Of a stretch of DNA of 64,000 nt, positions 51,852-61,048 are shown piece by piece. A model generated the notes under the pieces. The model made no database searches. It had not been told where the DNA came from and was given only the letters and a program-made list of their open reading frames with translations. The position numbers were made by a program, and so were the translations under genes. This DNA comes from Butyrivibrio hungatei DSM 14810 (GTDB taxonomy: Bacteria > Bacillota > Clostridia > Lachnospirales > Lachnospiraceae). The stretch lies in contig NZ_FRDH01000003.1 of the NCBI RefSeq assembly GCF_900143205.1, positions 186,001 through 250,000 on the forward strand, in the 5' to 3' direction. Numbering within the stretch: position 1 is the first letter of the stretch; every line of letters begins with the position of its first letter.

Positions 51852-52433
51852 TCGGGATTGCACAAACTATTCTGCTGCAATTTCTCGAAATGACATTCCA
51901 GTACACTCATTTTGCTCAATTGCATCCTTAAAGTTTTCGGATACAAAAATCGGAACCTGTTGCCAATTACCAAGTTTAAATATATCTGCACCTTCTGTTT
52001 TATTCTCATATATTCCATATTTACTTACAGTATATATAGTTCCTTTACCTTCAATATATGTTTCGAAATAATTTGATTTATTAAGGCATAAGGCATCTAC
52101 TACTTTAATTATATTCGCAATATAGTATTTTTCTTCAAAAGTAATCCCTTCACTATCAGATATTATAATATCTATAAATTGTATTTCAGAGTTTAAGCTC
52201 TGTAAGATTAGTCTTAGCTTCTCAGAAACTATAAACCAACCTTTATCATTTGCCAGATAGTCTGTCCAGACATCACCTTCTTTTTCATCAAAAAATAATT
52301 CGATTCTTTCATTTTCGTTATGATAATATTCTCCATCTTTGAAACTATATGATTCAAACCTTTCACGGTTTTTGCAATGAAGAATTATATCCTTTTCTCT
52401 TTCCATATCCATAGATAATTTGTAGTATCTCAT
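51852..52433. repeat. 582-bp direct repeat, copy 2
   Basis: Partner of 48489-49070. It differs at scattered single bases and contains the Imm11 gene that follows toxin 2. The identical length without indels points to a recent duplication or gene conversion. Confidence 0.9.
51867..52433 (-). CDS. Imm11 (DUF1629) family immunity protein, copy 2, cognate to toxin 2
   Basis: The 188-residue protein is almost the same as the one at 48504-49070, differing at a handful of residues. Its ATG overlaps the toxin 2 stop (TGATG), with GGAG upstream inside the toxin end, so translation is coupled. Position makes it the cognate immunity protein of toxin 2. An in-frame start further up, inside the toxin gene, is unlikely. 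Confidence 0.87.
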   Translation of the reverse strand: MRYYKLSMDMEREKDIILHCKNRERFESYSFKDGEYYHNENERIELFFDEKEGDVWTDYLANDKGWFIVSEKLRLILQSLNSEIQFIDIIISDSEGITFEEKYYIANIIKVVDALCLNKSNYFETYIEGKGTIYTVSKYGIYENKTEGADIFKLGNWQQVPIFVSENFKDAIEQNECTGMSFREIAAE

Positions 52434-55400
52434 CAGTGTTCTCCATTTTTCCAATAATCCTTATACAGCATATCCGGATTATCTGTTATATGCATTTTCA
52501 TTTTTTCATATAGATTTATAAATATGTTTTTGTCTCCTTGGGCTATTTTGTCAAACTCAATCATATTATCCAAAACATATTCGTGATATTCATTAGGATG
52601 ACGTCCCTGATGCGGCATGTACTCCTTATTCCAAGCATCATCTAAATCCAATCCATATTTATTTGCTATATCTTCAAACTGTGGTGTATATGTCTTATTC
52701 TTATTTGTTGCAAAATGATGCATCTGATAAGGCTTACCATTTTCGGCGCTAAGCATTCTCTGCTTTCCAATATCCCAATAACAAACCAACTGCTCTGATC
52801 CATCAGGATTAAGCTTATATATCGCGCCATCAGTAATCTTAGCTGGATTAATGTGGGTATATTCTGGAATAAGAACTTCAGGACTTCCAAGGAATCCACT
52901 CTCTGTACAAGGTGGTCCATAATTTGGATCAAGCTTTGGATAATCCAAATTCGTAGGAACATCATCTGTAGTATATCGCAAAATATATACTTCATCACCA
53001 TTCTCTACTATAGCTTTATATGGATTTCCTGCATAGTCCATACGAAGATTTTTGTAAATCTGCCCTGGAGTACCTGTAAATGGAGCCGCATCTGATGCCT
53101 TAGCTGTACATCCTCTAACTGTATTCCATTCACCACTAAGAAGCTTTTCCACTGTGTCTTTAGGAATAACCTTCTGAAGTACAGTATCCCCAGTAACTTC
53201 TGGAACAGTACTTCTAAGATCCTCCAGTTCTTTTACCGCAGAAGGTTCAACTATATCAGGATTGGATTTCAGCGCTCCATCAAGGTTACCATCCACAGGG
53301 CATGTTAGCTTAGTATTATTGTCAACCAGTTCTGCTCTCTTAGCAGCATCTATAGAGTTATTAAAACTGTCCGCTGCTTTGAAATTATCTCCCCTAAATA
53401 CATTGTTTGCTTCAAGGGCATCACCAGTAAGCTTAGCACCATTTGCACTGGTTTCAGTGTTCTTGATCACATCTGCGACTACTTCTGAAGCTTGAGTCTT
53501 CATGGCAGCTGCTGCCGCGTCTCCAGATTTCGTTCCTTTCATGATATCTTTCACTGCTTTACCAGCATCATCAGGTAAGGTTTTGAGCACAGAATCGACT
53601 GTTTCTCCACTAAATCTTGAAAGAACCTTTGCCGCTTCTTCTGGCTCCAAATTTCGAACCAGTATACTTAACTGACTATTATCCAAACCTTTTAAGAAAT
53701 CTGCCGAATTCTCAGTTAATTTATATGTTGTCAGTAATTCATCTGCCACCTTTATAGATTTGCTATCACTAAAAGCTTTTACTGCAGCATCTGCTGAACC
53801 AAAAAACAGGTTGACTCCAGCATTTAAAGCCATATTTTGTTCTAGTTCTTTAACATCGTCTGCAGATAACTCTCCATCTGCTGTTAATCTAGCATATAAA
53901 TTACTTGTATCCAGGACCAGATCCTGAACGTTCTGGCACGCCTGATTGGCCACAAACAGGCCAAGTCCACTCTCTACCCCCACTGCACCTGCCATTCCTT
54001 CAAATATAGGACCTGTTGCATAATAGAGAAGTGCATTTCCAAAGAAATAACCTGCTCCACTGGCTATAGGATGTTGTACCATAGAATTAGTGAAAGTATG
54101 ATTTAATGCATCTCTTCTTTTATCAAATTCATCAAATTTCTCATACTCCCAGTTACGTACTTGAATGCCATAATCTGTACCAAATATATCATCTATAGCA
54201 TCTCCACCTATTTCTCCAAGCGTTCCCCTTATCTCCACATCAAGATCATCACCAAGTATTTTTAGATGTTCATAAGGCATACAAAATGATGATGCAAATG
54301 ATTGCACTGCAGATGCCTTTATTTCTAATTCTTTAAGCTTAGACGCATATTCGCTCACTTCACCAGTAGCAATGTCTACATATCCATTCTTCGACGCGTC
54401 GTACATATATTTCTTTAACTCTTTAGAAGCATAATCATACGCCTCTTTCGCCTCTTCTTCTGACATCACATAGTCAGTTGATATGTACAGATCAACTTTT
54501 TCTTCTTGAGTCATATTGGCTTTCACAAGATCAAAATATCTATCCCAATATCCCTGAGCAATTCCATTCTCTGTGTCGCCATAGAAGGAATTGATCGCAG
54601 TTAGCTCTCTTTCATATGTGTAAGACTTTGTCTGATTATACATAGACTGCATTGTCACAACATATTCCAGGATCTTATCATTTGCAGAATCAGAAAGCAC
54701 CCCAGCACTCTTCGTAAATACATCATAATAATTTCCTGTATTTCTGGAGAGATTTTCAAGCACCTCCATATCTGTTGGATTTTCTGCAGCTGTTAAGATA
54801 GAAGCAACACCATAGAGATTAATCCCCAGTTCTTTTTGATGTGCATACATACCAGGGTTTTTCTCAGCCTGATAAAAAACATATGCCTGGCTTCTTTGAT
54901 CACTTGTGCAATAAGAGATTGTAATATCCGTTCCAGTCAAAAGTGAAGCAGGAGACATATTGTAATTCACTGATGACACGCCGTCTTTTGGAGACATTTT
55001 AAATACAGTTGCCGCACCTTCATGACTGACGGTTATGGTTTGATTCCCCATCATAGTGCCTTTAGAATTTAAATCTTCTACAAACTTTCTACCTCTGCTA
55101 TCTTCTCCAAGGTAATCAAGCATTCCCTTTCCTGCAGCAGAAACTGTCATGTATCCATTGTATACAGATGACGTATTCGAACCAGAAACTGGACTAGTAT
55201 AGCCTGTAGAAGGTACAGATGTCTGAATAAGATCGGCTGGTGAAGACATCTTTATTGGATTTTTGGCAGGTGTTAAATAATCAGTTCCAAAAGTAGGTTC
55301 TTGATGCTCAACGAAGCTATTTGCCATACGCTGAACAATCTCATGTTTTTCTTTGGCACCATAAGAATTCTCATCTACTACCATCTCATACTGCCTGTAT

Positions 55401-56041
55401 GAGTATTCGTAGCAGTGAGCAAGAGTTGCCTGCTCCTTTTCACTTAGATTATCCCAATCAGCAAGGGCAGCTTCAAAACCATATGTGCCTGTTCGAACAT
55501 CATAGGACATGTAAGTTTTGATAAGCTCATTTGTCTCTTCATCATCAGTATAAAGAACATCGTCAGCGCTCATGTTATCAACTGACGTCATCATCCATGT
55601 AAGGATATTTTCCGGTGTGGAATAGTCATATGGAATCTCGATAGAATTTCCATTGTAAGTTACAGAAAACGTCCTATGCTCTTCTGTAGCTCTCATGAGA
55701 TTATAGATTCTTTGATAAAAAGGATCTTCTATCTTTTCATCTGCATCGTCATAGGCTCCAGCAGTAAAATCAACGAGATTTCCTCTTTTATCTTCCAGAT
55801 TTGATGTATCTGTATAACCAAAAGCAAGATTTACTTTGCTGATGCCTTCTATACCAGAATTATCAATAGCTTCATTGGCTTCTTCCATCTTCTCAAGGAC
55901 ATCATCAAAGTATTGCTGAAGTTTTTGCATCTCTTCCGAATCATAAGCGTCATGTCGATATGACAACATTGTTCCATTAATTTTAAAAGTTTGTGGAGTA
56001 CATTCTCCGTTTGTACCATCTAGCTTTTCATCGTATGCCAT
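52433..56041 (-). CDS. Type VII polymorphic toxin 2 with HNH/AHH-like nuclease tip
   Basis: The 1202-residue protein shares its trunk (to about residue 880) with toxins 1 and 3: TPQTFKINGT, DAYDSEEMQKLQQYF, EANEAIDNSGIEGISK, then VESGLGLFVANQACQN. After an Ala-rich linker lies a domain of unknown type (about 970-1100; TVRGCTAKASDAAPF, ESGFLGSPEVLIPEY). The tip (about 1105-1202) resembles AHH/HNH-endonuclease VII-fold nucleases: MHHFATNKN, GLDLDDAWNKEYMP, and HQGRHPNEYHEYV. The double His and later His residues form the expected site. It would degrade DNA or RNA in target cells. The Imm11 gene follows with a TGATG overlap. Confidence 0.82.
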   Translation of the reverse strand: MAYDEKLDGTNGECTPQTFKINGTMLSYRHDAYDSEEMQKLQQYFDDVLEKMEEANEAIDNSGIEGISKVNLAFGYTDTSNLEDKRGNLVDFTAGAYDDADEKIEDPFYQRIYNLMRATEEHRTFSVTYNGNSIEIPYDYSTPENILTWMMTSVDNMSADDVLYTDDEETNELIKTYMSYDVRTGTYGFEAALADWDNLSEKEQATLAHCYEYSYRQYEMVVDENSYGAKEKHEIVQRMANSFVEHQEPTFGTDYLTPAKNPIKMSSPADLIQTSVPSTGYTSPVSGSNTSSVYNGYMTVSAAGKGMLDYLGEDSRGRKFVEDLNSKGTMMGNQTITVSHEGAATVFKMSPKDGVSSVNYNMSPASLLTGTDITISYCTSDQRSQAYVFYQAEKNPGMYAHQKELGINLYGVASILTAAENPTDMEVLENLSRNTGNYYDVFTKSAGVLSDSANDKILEYVVTMQSMYNQTKSYTYERELTAINSFYGDTENGIAQGYWDRYFDLVKANMTQEEKVDLYISTDYVMSEEEAKEAYDYASKELKKYMYDASKNGYVDIATGEVSEYASKLKELEIKASAVQSFASSFCMPYEHLKILGDDLDVEIRGTLGEIGGDAIDDIFGTDYGIQVRNWEYEKFDEFDKRRDALNHTFTNSMVQHPIASGAGYFFGNALLYYATGPIFEGMAGAVGVESGLGLFVANQACQNVQDLVLDTSNLYARLTADGELSADDVKELEQNMALNAGVNLFFGSADAAVKAFSDSKSIKVADELLTTYKLTENSADFLKGLDNSQLSILVRNLEPEEAAKVLSRFSGETVDSVLKTLPDDAGKAVKDIMKGTKSGDAAAAAMKTQASEVVADVIKNTETSANGAKLTGDALEANNVFRGDNFKAADSFNNSIDAAKRAELVDNNTKLTCPVDGNLDGALKSNPDIVEPSAVKELEDLRSTVPEVTGDTVLQKVIPKDTVEKLLSGEWNTVRGCTAKASDAAPFTGTPGQIYKNLRMDYAGNPYKAIVENGDEVYILRYTTDDVPTNLDYPKLDPNYGPPCTESGFLGSPEVLIPEYTHINPAKITDGAIYKLNPDGSEQLVCYWDIGKQRMLSAENGKPYQMHHFATNKNKTYTPQFEDIANKYGLDLDDAWNKEYMPHQGRHPNEYHEYVLDNMIEFDKIAQGDKNIFINLYEKMKMHITDNPDMLYKDYWKNGEH

Positions 56042-56110
56042 ATTGTTACCCCAATCAAAATATTAAGTCGCTGTTTCTAGTAGTGCAATATTTTGTAACA
56101 AGTCCTTAAT

Positions 56111-56139
56111 ATCTTATCATGTGCCTACTCTATAATCAA
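56111..56139 (-). promoter_or_regulatory. Sigma-A-type promoter for toxin 2
   Basis: Minus strand TTGATT (56139-56134), 17-bp spacer, TAAGAT (56116-56111), 70 bp before the toxin 2 start. It would drive toxin 2 and the immunity array to the terminator at 46620. Confidence 0.6.
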
Positions 56140-56212
56140 TATTCTATTAATTCTCACCCCCCTCAAAGGTCAAGTCTCCTCTAGTTCCTCAACTAGACTA
56201 TGTATGGGCTGT

Positions 56213-56246
56213 ATAAAAAAGACCTCTGCCTTTTCAGACAGAGATC
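56213..56246 (-). terminator. Rho-independent terminator of the toxin 3 unit
   Basis: GATCTCTGTC/GGCAGAGGTC (two G-U pairs) with a 6-nt loop, followed on the minus strand by TTTTTTATAC. It ends the transcript of toxin 3, its putative immunity gene and the decayed ORF before it. Confidence 0.88.
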
Positions 56247-56261
56247 TTTACTGATTCTTTT

Positions 56262-56525
56262 TCATGCTGGAGCCCATGTACCCCCATGCAGTTGCTCCAT
56301 TAGTTTTCTGAGTTCATCCTTCATAGAATTGCAAGCTGAAGCCTCATCAACAAAATTCATTACCCCATTTTTCCTTTTTGCCCTGGAAGAAAACAGATCA
56401 GCCATTTCCAGTTTTGGCAAGACATATTCTTATGGGCGCCCCAAATCTTGTAAAGTTTAGATGGTACAAGATATTCTTTGAAGTATTTCTGAAGTTCCTT
56501 TGCGTTCCATCGCCTATATAATATG
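56262..56525 (-). pseudogene. Frameshifted ORF remnant, possibly a decayed immunity gene
   Basis: Two overlapping frames read as one protein end if a frameshift near 56420 is allowed: RRWNAKELQKYFKEYLVPSK..GAHK in the first, then EYVLPKLEMADLFSSRAKRKNG and VMNFVDEASACNSMKDELRKL ending APA-stop in the second. The pieces run straight to the terminator. I recognise no family. The location after an immunity gene suggests a lost immunity module. Confidence 0.45.
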
Positions 56526-57527
56526 TTATTGTTCCATATACTCCTTGAAAAATGCGTCTGTATCGCTGAAAACTCGCATTTTTTCACGTTGTTCTGCCCT
56601 CTCCCACACTGTCTTATTATCTACAACTGTATATTTTAATATTTCCCCCATATCAATTCTTTTCCTCTTTATTCTACTTATCAATTCTTTATCCAGAATT
56701 GAAAACGGATAATTGCAACAATTTTCAATAACAAATACTTCTTTGGAAATGTAATCGTATACTTGAAACAAAGCAATTGGATTTCCTGAATCTACCATCG
56801 TTTCGATTGCATTCCTTGTCATTTTTTTTATTTCATGCATTCCACTCAGATATAATGGATATAACCCATTATTAATTAAATCATACATGTCGGTATAAGA
56901 AGTCTGTGAATCACTTGAACGAACCCTATATTCTTCTTTTTCTCCAATCATAAGATCTACAAAATGTCCATTATTTATTGCTTCCATAATCCTATTCATA
57001 ACATCTTTTTCGTCATCGTATGGTACATGGACATAACCGTGTCTTCCTCCATTAAGGTATTCCTCAGAAAAATAAGCGTCAGGGTCTACTAATGGATTCC
57101 AATCTTTTCCCATATCGCTATTATCTTTCTTTAACCTGTCCTTTAGCTTGTACATAAGTTCCTTATCAACTATAGAAAACGGAAGATTGCTATAGTCTTC
57201 TCTATTACTGAGTTCCGACATTATATAATCAAAAGCTTGTGAAACCTCCCTTTCACTCCCATTTTCTATCATTTCCTCAATAGCTTTTCTTGTTAGCTCA
57301 TCAATATTCAGACCATATTTAAGATATACAGGATACAATCCGTAACGTATCAAATCCTCTGTATCTGTAAGATCTTGATAATAAGAATACCTATTATTGA
57401 TTCTGTAATCAGGAACTGCTCCATAAATAACCAATTTGAGGCATCCACACTTAACTGCATTAAGAACTCTCTGCTCTGCCCATTCTTGTGACTCAAAATT
57501 GTTTATATCGTAGGTTTTCTTTTTCAT
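56526..57527 (-). CDS. Putative immunity protein for toxin 3, two tandem repeats
   Basis: The 333-residue soluble protein consists of two related halves of about 150-160 residues. Each has a helix pair with a V/I-L-NAVKxG or IMEAINNGHFVDLMI start, a YRI/YRV strand, DLIRYGLYPVYL/DLINNGLYPLYL, and a LPFSIVDKELMYKLKDRL/YPFSILDKELISRIKRKR end. It starts 16 bp after toxin 3, where a cognate immunity gene is expected. Family unknown. The ATG at 57527 is preferred over the upstream TTG. Confidence 0.68.
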   Translation of the reverse strand: MKKKTYDINNFESQEWAEQRVLNAVKCGCLKLVIYGAVPDYRINNRYSYYQDLTDTEDLIRYGLYPVYLKYGLNIDELTRKAIEEMIENGSEREVSQAFDYIMSELSNREDYSNLPFSIVDKELMYKLKDRLKKDNSDMGKDWNPLVDPDAYFSEEYLNGGRHGYVHVPYDDEKDVMNRIMEAINNGHFVDLMIGEKEEYRVRSSDSQTSYTDMYDLINNGLYPLYLSGMHEIKKMTRNAIETMVDSGNPIALFQVYDYISKEVFVIENCCNYPFSILDKELISRIKRKRIDMGEILKYTVVDNKTVWERAEQREKMRVFSDTDAFFKEYMEQ

Positions 57528-57543
57528 ATTATCCAAACTCCAT

Positions 57544-60500
57544 TCATCTCATTTTTCTTATAGTAAATGTTCCCTTTACTACAGTCGTACTCCCATCTGG
57601 AAGATATATTGTCGGATTCATTATACTAAAACAATGATTTTCTTCATTTAAAGCTGTAATTACCTTATCATATTTTATTCCACTTAAATCAATAGCAGGA
57701 CATATCATCTCCGTTTGAGACAAACTAATATCACTTCCAGCATATGTCCTTGCTCCCGCAATGTTAAGCACATTCGCTCCTCCATTCGTTCCTTGTGGAG
57801 GGTTAAAAAGCCCCAACTCATCACAGCTCTTAATAAATTCAGGATCATACTCATACCTGTACAGTCCATCCTTCAACGCATCAGAACTAATCCCCTTCAT
57901 TGTGGCTATTTCTCCGCTTTCACGTAATGCATTGGTTGAATCAAATAGCAGAGCATTATCTTCGGTCATAGAGGTTACAAAATTTCCATCTACTGGCTTT
58001 CTTCCAATACTTTTAAATTTACTTAACGCTGCTTCAACAGGAACTTTACCAACAATTGCAGATGCCCCAGAATTCTTGTATTCCACTTTTAATTGCTCAA
58101 TAAACTCTGACGGATATTTATATTCTCTACGAATATACATCATATAAAAATCCTGCTCAGTCTCTACTGCTCCTGATTCCACTGCTTTCTTGGCATATAT
58201 ATCTACATTTTCCAAAAATCCTTTATTTCCTGCCCAAAAATCCCATGACAACCTTTTTCTATACTCAGACTCAAACCATTTCTTTACAATTGTATCACTT
58301 TCTTCTTTTGTTAAGTTTTCTAAAGTAGAATCTACAACTTCGTCACTAAATCTGGATAGTAAATGTACAGCTTCTTCTGGCTCAAGACTTCTAGCCAAAA
58401 GACTCAACTGTCCATTATCAAGACCCTTTAAATAATCTGCAGAATTCTCAGCTGCTCTGTATGTAGAAACCAATTCATCTGACAGCTTTGCCACGTTGGA
58501 GTCACCAACTAACTTTAATGCCTCTGGAGTTCCAAAGAAAAGATTCACACCGGCATTCAAAGCCATGTTCTTTTCTAGTTCTTTTTTATCAGCGTCAGAG
58601 ATTTCACCGTCAGCAGCAAGATCATTATATAGATTACGTGTATCAAGAACCAGATCCTGCACATTTTGGCATGCTTGATTGGTAACAAATAATCCCAATC
58701 CGCTCTTTACGCCTGCCATTCCAGCCATTCCCTCAAAAAATGGCGAGGTGGCAGTATATAGGAGCATATTTCCGACAAATTCTCCTCCTATATAGTATCC
58801 AGGATTTTGTACAGCTGCATTCTGTTCTTCCTTTTTCATAGTAGTCATGAGTTCATCGCTGATTTGCGCATAGTCTTCTCTCATGTCAAGCACACTAGAT
58901 AAGGTGTCTGTTCCAAACATCGTATCTATAGATGTTGCTCCAATTTCAGCTGCAGTACCTAAAATATCTTCTGTGCCATCGCATACAAAATCCGTAAGGC
59001 TATAAATTGGCTTCATTACACCAGCACAGAAACTAGCACCTTTTGAGCACTTATTGCTAAGACTCACATACTTGGCATATCTTTCACGGTCTTCCTGAGT
59101 TTTTAGTACTGGCACATGTCCAGGTCTATAATCGAACTTATCAAGTTCTTCATTAGCTATTTTCCTTGCTCTTCCAACCTCTTCTTCAGTCATCTGGTAG
59201 TTTGTAGATGTCCAGAGATCAACCAATTCGTCCTGAGTCATATTAGCTTTCACAAGATCAAAATACCTGTTCCAATATGAATCAGAATATGCATTATCAG
59301 CATCGTCATAAAAAGAATTGATTGCAGTAAGTTCTCTCTCATATGTATAAGAGCTCGTTGCACTATATTTATACTGGAGAGTGACTACATACTGCAAGAT
59401 CATATCGTTAGCTGAGTCTGAAAGAGAATCTGCACTCTTCGTAAATACATCATAGTAATTTCCTGTATTTCTGGAGAGATTTTCAAGCACCTCCATATCT
59501 GTTGGATTTTCTGCAGCTGTTAAAATATTAGCAACTCCATATAAGCTGATTCCCAACTCTTTTTGATGAGCATATGCACCAGGATTGATTTCTGCTTCAT
59601 GAAAAACGTAAGCCAGACTCCTTTGTTCACTTGTACAATATGAGATAGTATTATCAAGTCCCCCCAATGTGTAAGGCGTAATCATTTGGCTAGATGCATA
59701 AGTTGGAGTTCCTCCAAGTCTAAATACTGTCGCTGCTCCTTCATGAGTTACTGTAATCGTTGAATTGCCGGGCATTAGAGTCTTGGTATTTAAATCTTCT
59801 ACAAATTTTCTCCCCCTACTATCTTCTCCGAGATAATCCAACATGCCTTTACCTGCAGCAGAAACAACCATAAAACCTTCTGCATTACTTGAGTTGGACG
59901 TAGTAGATGGCATCACAGGAGAACCATCAATAGAAATTGATGGCTGATATTTGTAACTATTTTGATTAGAGGTAATAGGCGTCTGTGACACCACTTGATA
60001 AGAAGATGCTATGCTATCCTGATGTTCAACGAATTTATTTGCCATACGCTGAACTATGTCATGTTTTTCTTTTGCACCATAAGAATTCTCATCTACTACC
60101 ATCTCATACTGTCTGTATGAGTATTCGTAGCAGTGAGCAAGAGTTGCCTGCTCCTTTTCACTTAGATTATCCCAGTCATCAAGAGCAGCTTCAAAACCAT
60201 ATGTCCCTGTTTGAAGGTCATATGTCATATATTCCTTTATGAGCTCATTTGTCTCTTCATCATCGGTATATAAAATATCGTCAGCGTCCATATTCTCTAC
60301 TGAATTCATCATCCATGCGAGAATATTTTCTGGCGTAGAATAGTCAAACGGAATCTCAATTGTGCTTTCATTGTAAGTCACAGACATTGTCTTATGCTCT
60401 TCTGTTGCTCTCATGAGATTATAGATTCTTTGATAAAATGGGTCTTCTATCTTTTCATCTGCATCATCATAGGCCCCAGCAGTAAAATCAACGAGATTCC

Positions 60501-60759
60501 CACGTTTTTCTTCAACATTTGATACATCAACTCGGCTGAAGGCAAGGCCAATCTTGTTGATGCCCTCTATACCTGAATTCTCAATAGCCTCATTGGCCTC
60601 ATCCATTTTATCAAGAACACTATCAAAGTATTCTTGAATCTTCTGCATTTCTTCCGAATCATAAGCGTCATGTCTATATGACAACATTGTTCCATTAATT
60701 TTAAAAGTCTGCGGAGTGTAGCCGCCACCTGGCGCATCAAAATATTGGTCGTGAGACAT
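57544..60759 (-). CDS. Type VII polymorphic toxin 3 with unrecognised tip
   Basis: The 1071-residue protein carries the shared trunk (about 1-870) and, like toxin 2, the ENSADYLKGLDNGQLSLLARSLEPEEAVHLLSRF segment that ends it. The C-terminal 200 residues differ from both others (GKVPVEAALSKFKSIGRKPVDG, DGLYRYEYDPEFIKSCDELGLFNPP, ARTYAGSDISLSQTEMICPAIDL) and I recognise no toxin family. It may be a new effector tip. Start at ATG 60759, AAAGGA eight nt upstream. Downstream is the tandem-repeat protein, likely its immunity. Confidence 0.8.
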   Translation of the reverse strand: MSHDQYFDAPGGGYTPQTFKINGTMLSYRHDAYDSEEMQKIQEYFDSVLDKMDEANEAIENSGIEGINKIGLAFSRVDVSNVEEKRGNLVDFTAGAYDDADEKIEDPFYQRIYNLMRATEEHKTMSVTYNESTIEIPFDYSTPENILAWMMNSVENMDADDILYTDDEETNELIKEYMTYDLQTGTYGFEAALDDWDNLSEKEQATLAHCYEYSYRQYEMVVDENSYGAKEKHDIVQRMANKFVEHQDSIASSYQVVSQTPITSNQNSYKYQPSISIDGSPVMPSTTSNSSNAEGFMVVSAAGKGMLDYLGEDSRGRKFVEDLNTKTLMPGNSTITVTHEGAATVFRLGGTPTYASSQMITPYTLGGLDNTISYCTSEQRSLAYVFHEAEINPGAYAHQKELGISLYGVANILTAAENPTDMEVLENLSRNTGNYYDVFTKSADSLSDSANDMILQYVVTLQYKYSATSSYTYERELTAINSFYDDADNAYSDSYWNRYFDLVKANMTQDELVDLWTSTNYQMTEEEVGRARKIANEELDKFDYRPGHVPVLKTQEDRERYAKYVSLSNKCSKGASFCAGVMKPIYSLTDFVCDGTEDILGTAAEIGATSIDTMFGTDTLSSVLDMREDYAQISDELMTTMKKEEQNAAVQNPGYYIGGEFVGNMLLYTATSPFFEGMAGMAGVKSGLGLFVTNQACQNVQDLVLDTRNLYNDLAADGEISDADKKELEKNMALNAGVNLFFGTPEALKLVGDSNVAKLSDELVSTYRAAENSADYLKGLDNGQLSLLARSLEPEEAVHLLSRFSDEVVDSTLENLTKEESDTIVKKWFESEYRKRLSWDFWAGNKGFLENVDIYAKKAVESGAVETEQDFYMMYIRREYKYPSEFIEQLKVEYKNSGASAIVGKVPVEAALSKFKSIGRKPVDGNFVTSMTEDNALLFDSTNALRESGEIATMKGISSDALKDGLYRYEYDPEFIKSCDELGLFNPPQGTNGGANVLNIAGARTYAGSDISLSQTEMICPAIDLSGIKYDKVITALNEENHCFSIMNPTIYLPDGSTTVVKGTFTIRKMR

Positions 60760-60799
60760 TTTGTTTCCTTTGAATGTAATATTTGTAATAGCCCTTAAT

Positions 60800-60828
60800 A
60801 ATTTATTACTTAAAATGTCTTTAATCAA
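60800..60828 (-). promoter_or_regulatory. Sigma-A-type promoter for toxin 3
   Basis: Minus strand TTGATT (60828-60823), 17-bp spacer, TAAATT (60805-60800), 41 bp before the toxin 3 start. The -35 matches that of toxin 2. Confidence 0.5.
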
Positions 60829-60956
60829 TTTGTTTTTGGAGATTTAGCTGCCATTCTGAAGGCAATATGTTATTATTCTCGAACATTCTTTACCCTTATA
60901 GTGCATTTTCAGCTCTTTTTTCAAGCTCAATTTTCAATATTGAAAGCAAAATAAAA

Positions 60957-60994
60957 AATCTTTACCCATAATTCAAAATCTATGGGTAAAGATT
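60957..60994 (-). terminator. Rho-independent terminator after the ABC exporter genes
   Basis: AATCTTTACCCATA/TATGGGTAAAGATT form a 14-bp stem; the minus strand continues TTTTTTATTTTG. It separates the exporter from the toxin region. Confidence 0.92.
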
Positions 60995-61048
60995 CTTTAG
61001 AAAAGTGCTATATTGCCTTCAAATCGCAAAACACATTCCATTATTTTT

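Noticed and set aside
56200..56460. Plus-strand 86-residue ORF
   Set aside because: Lies opposite a terminator and the remnant frames; no ribosome site.
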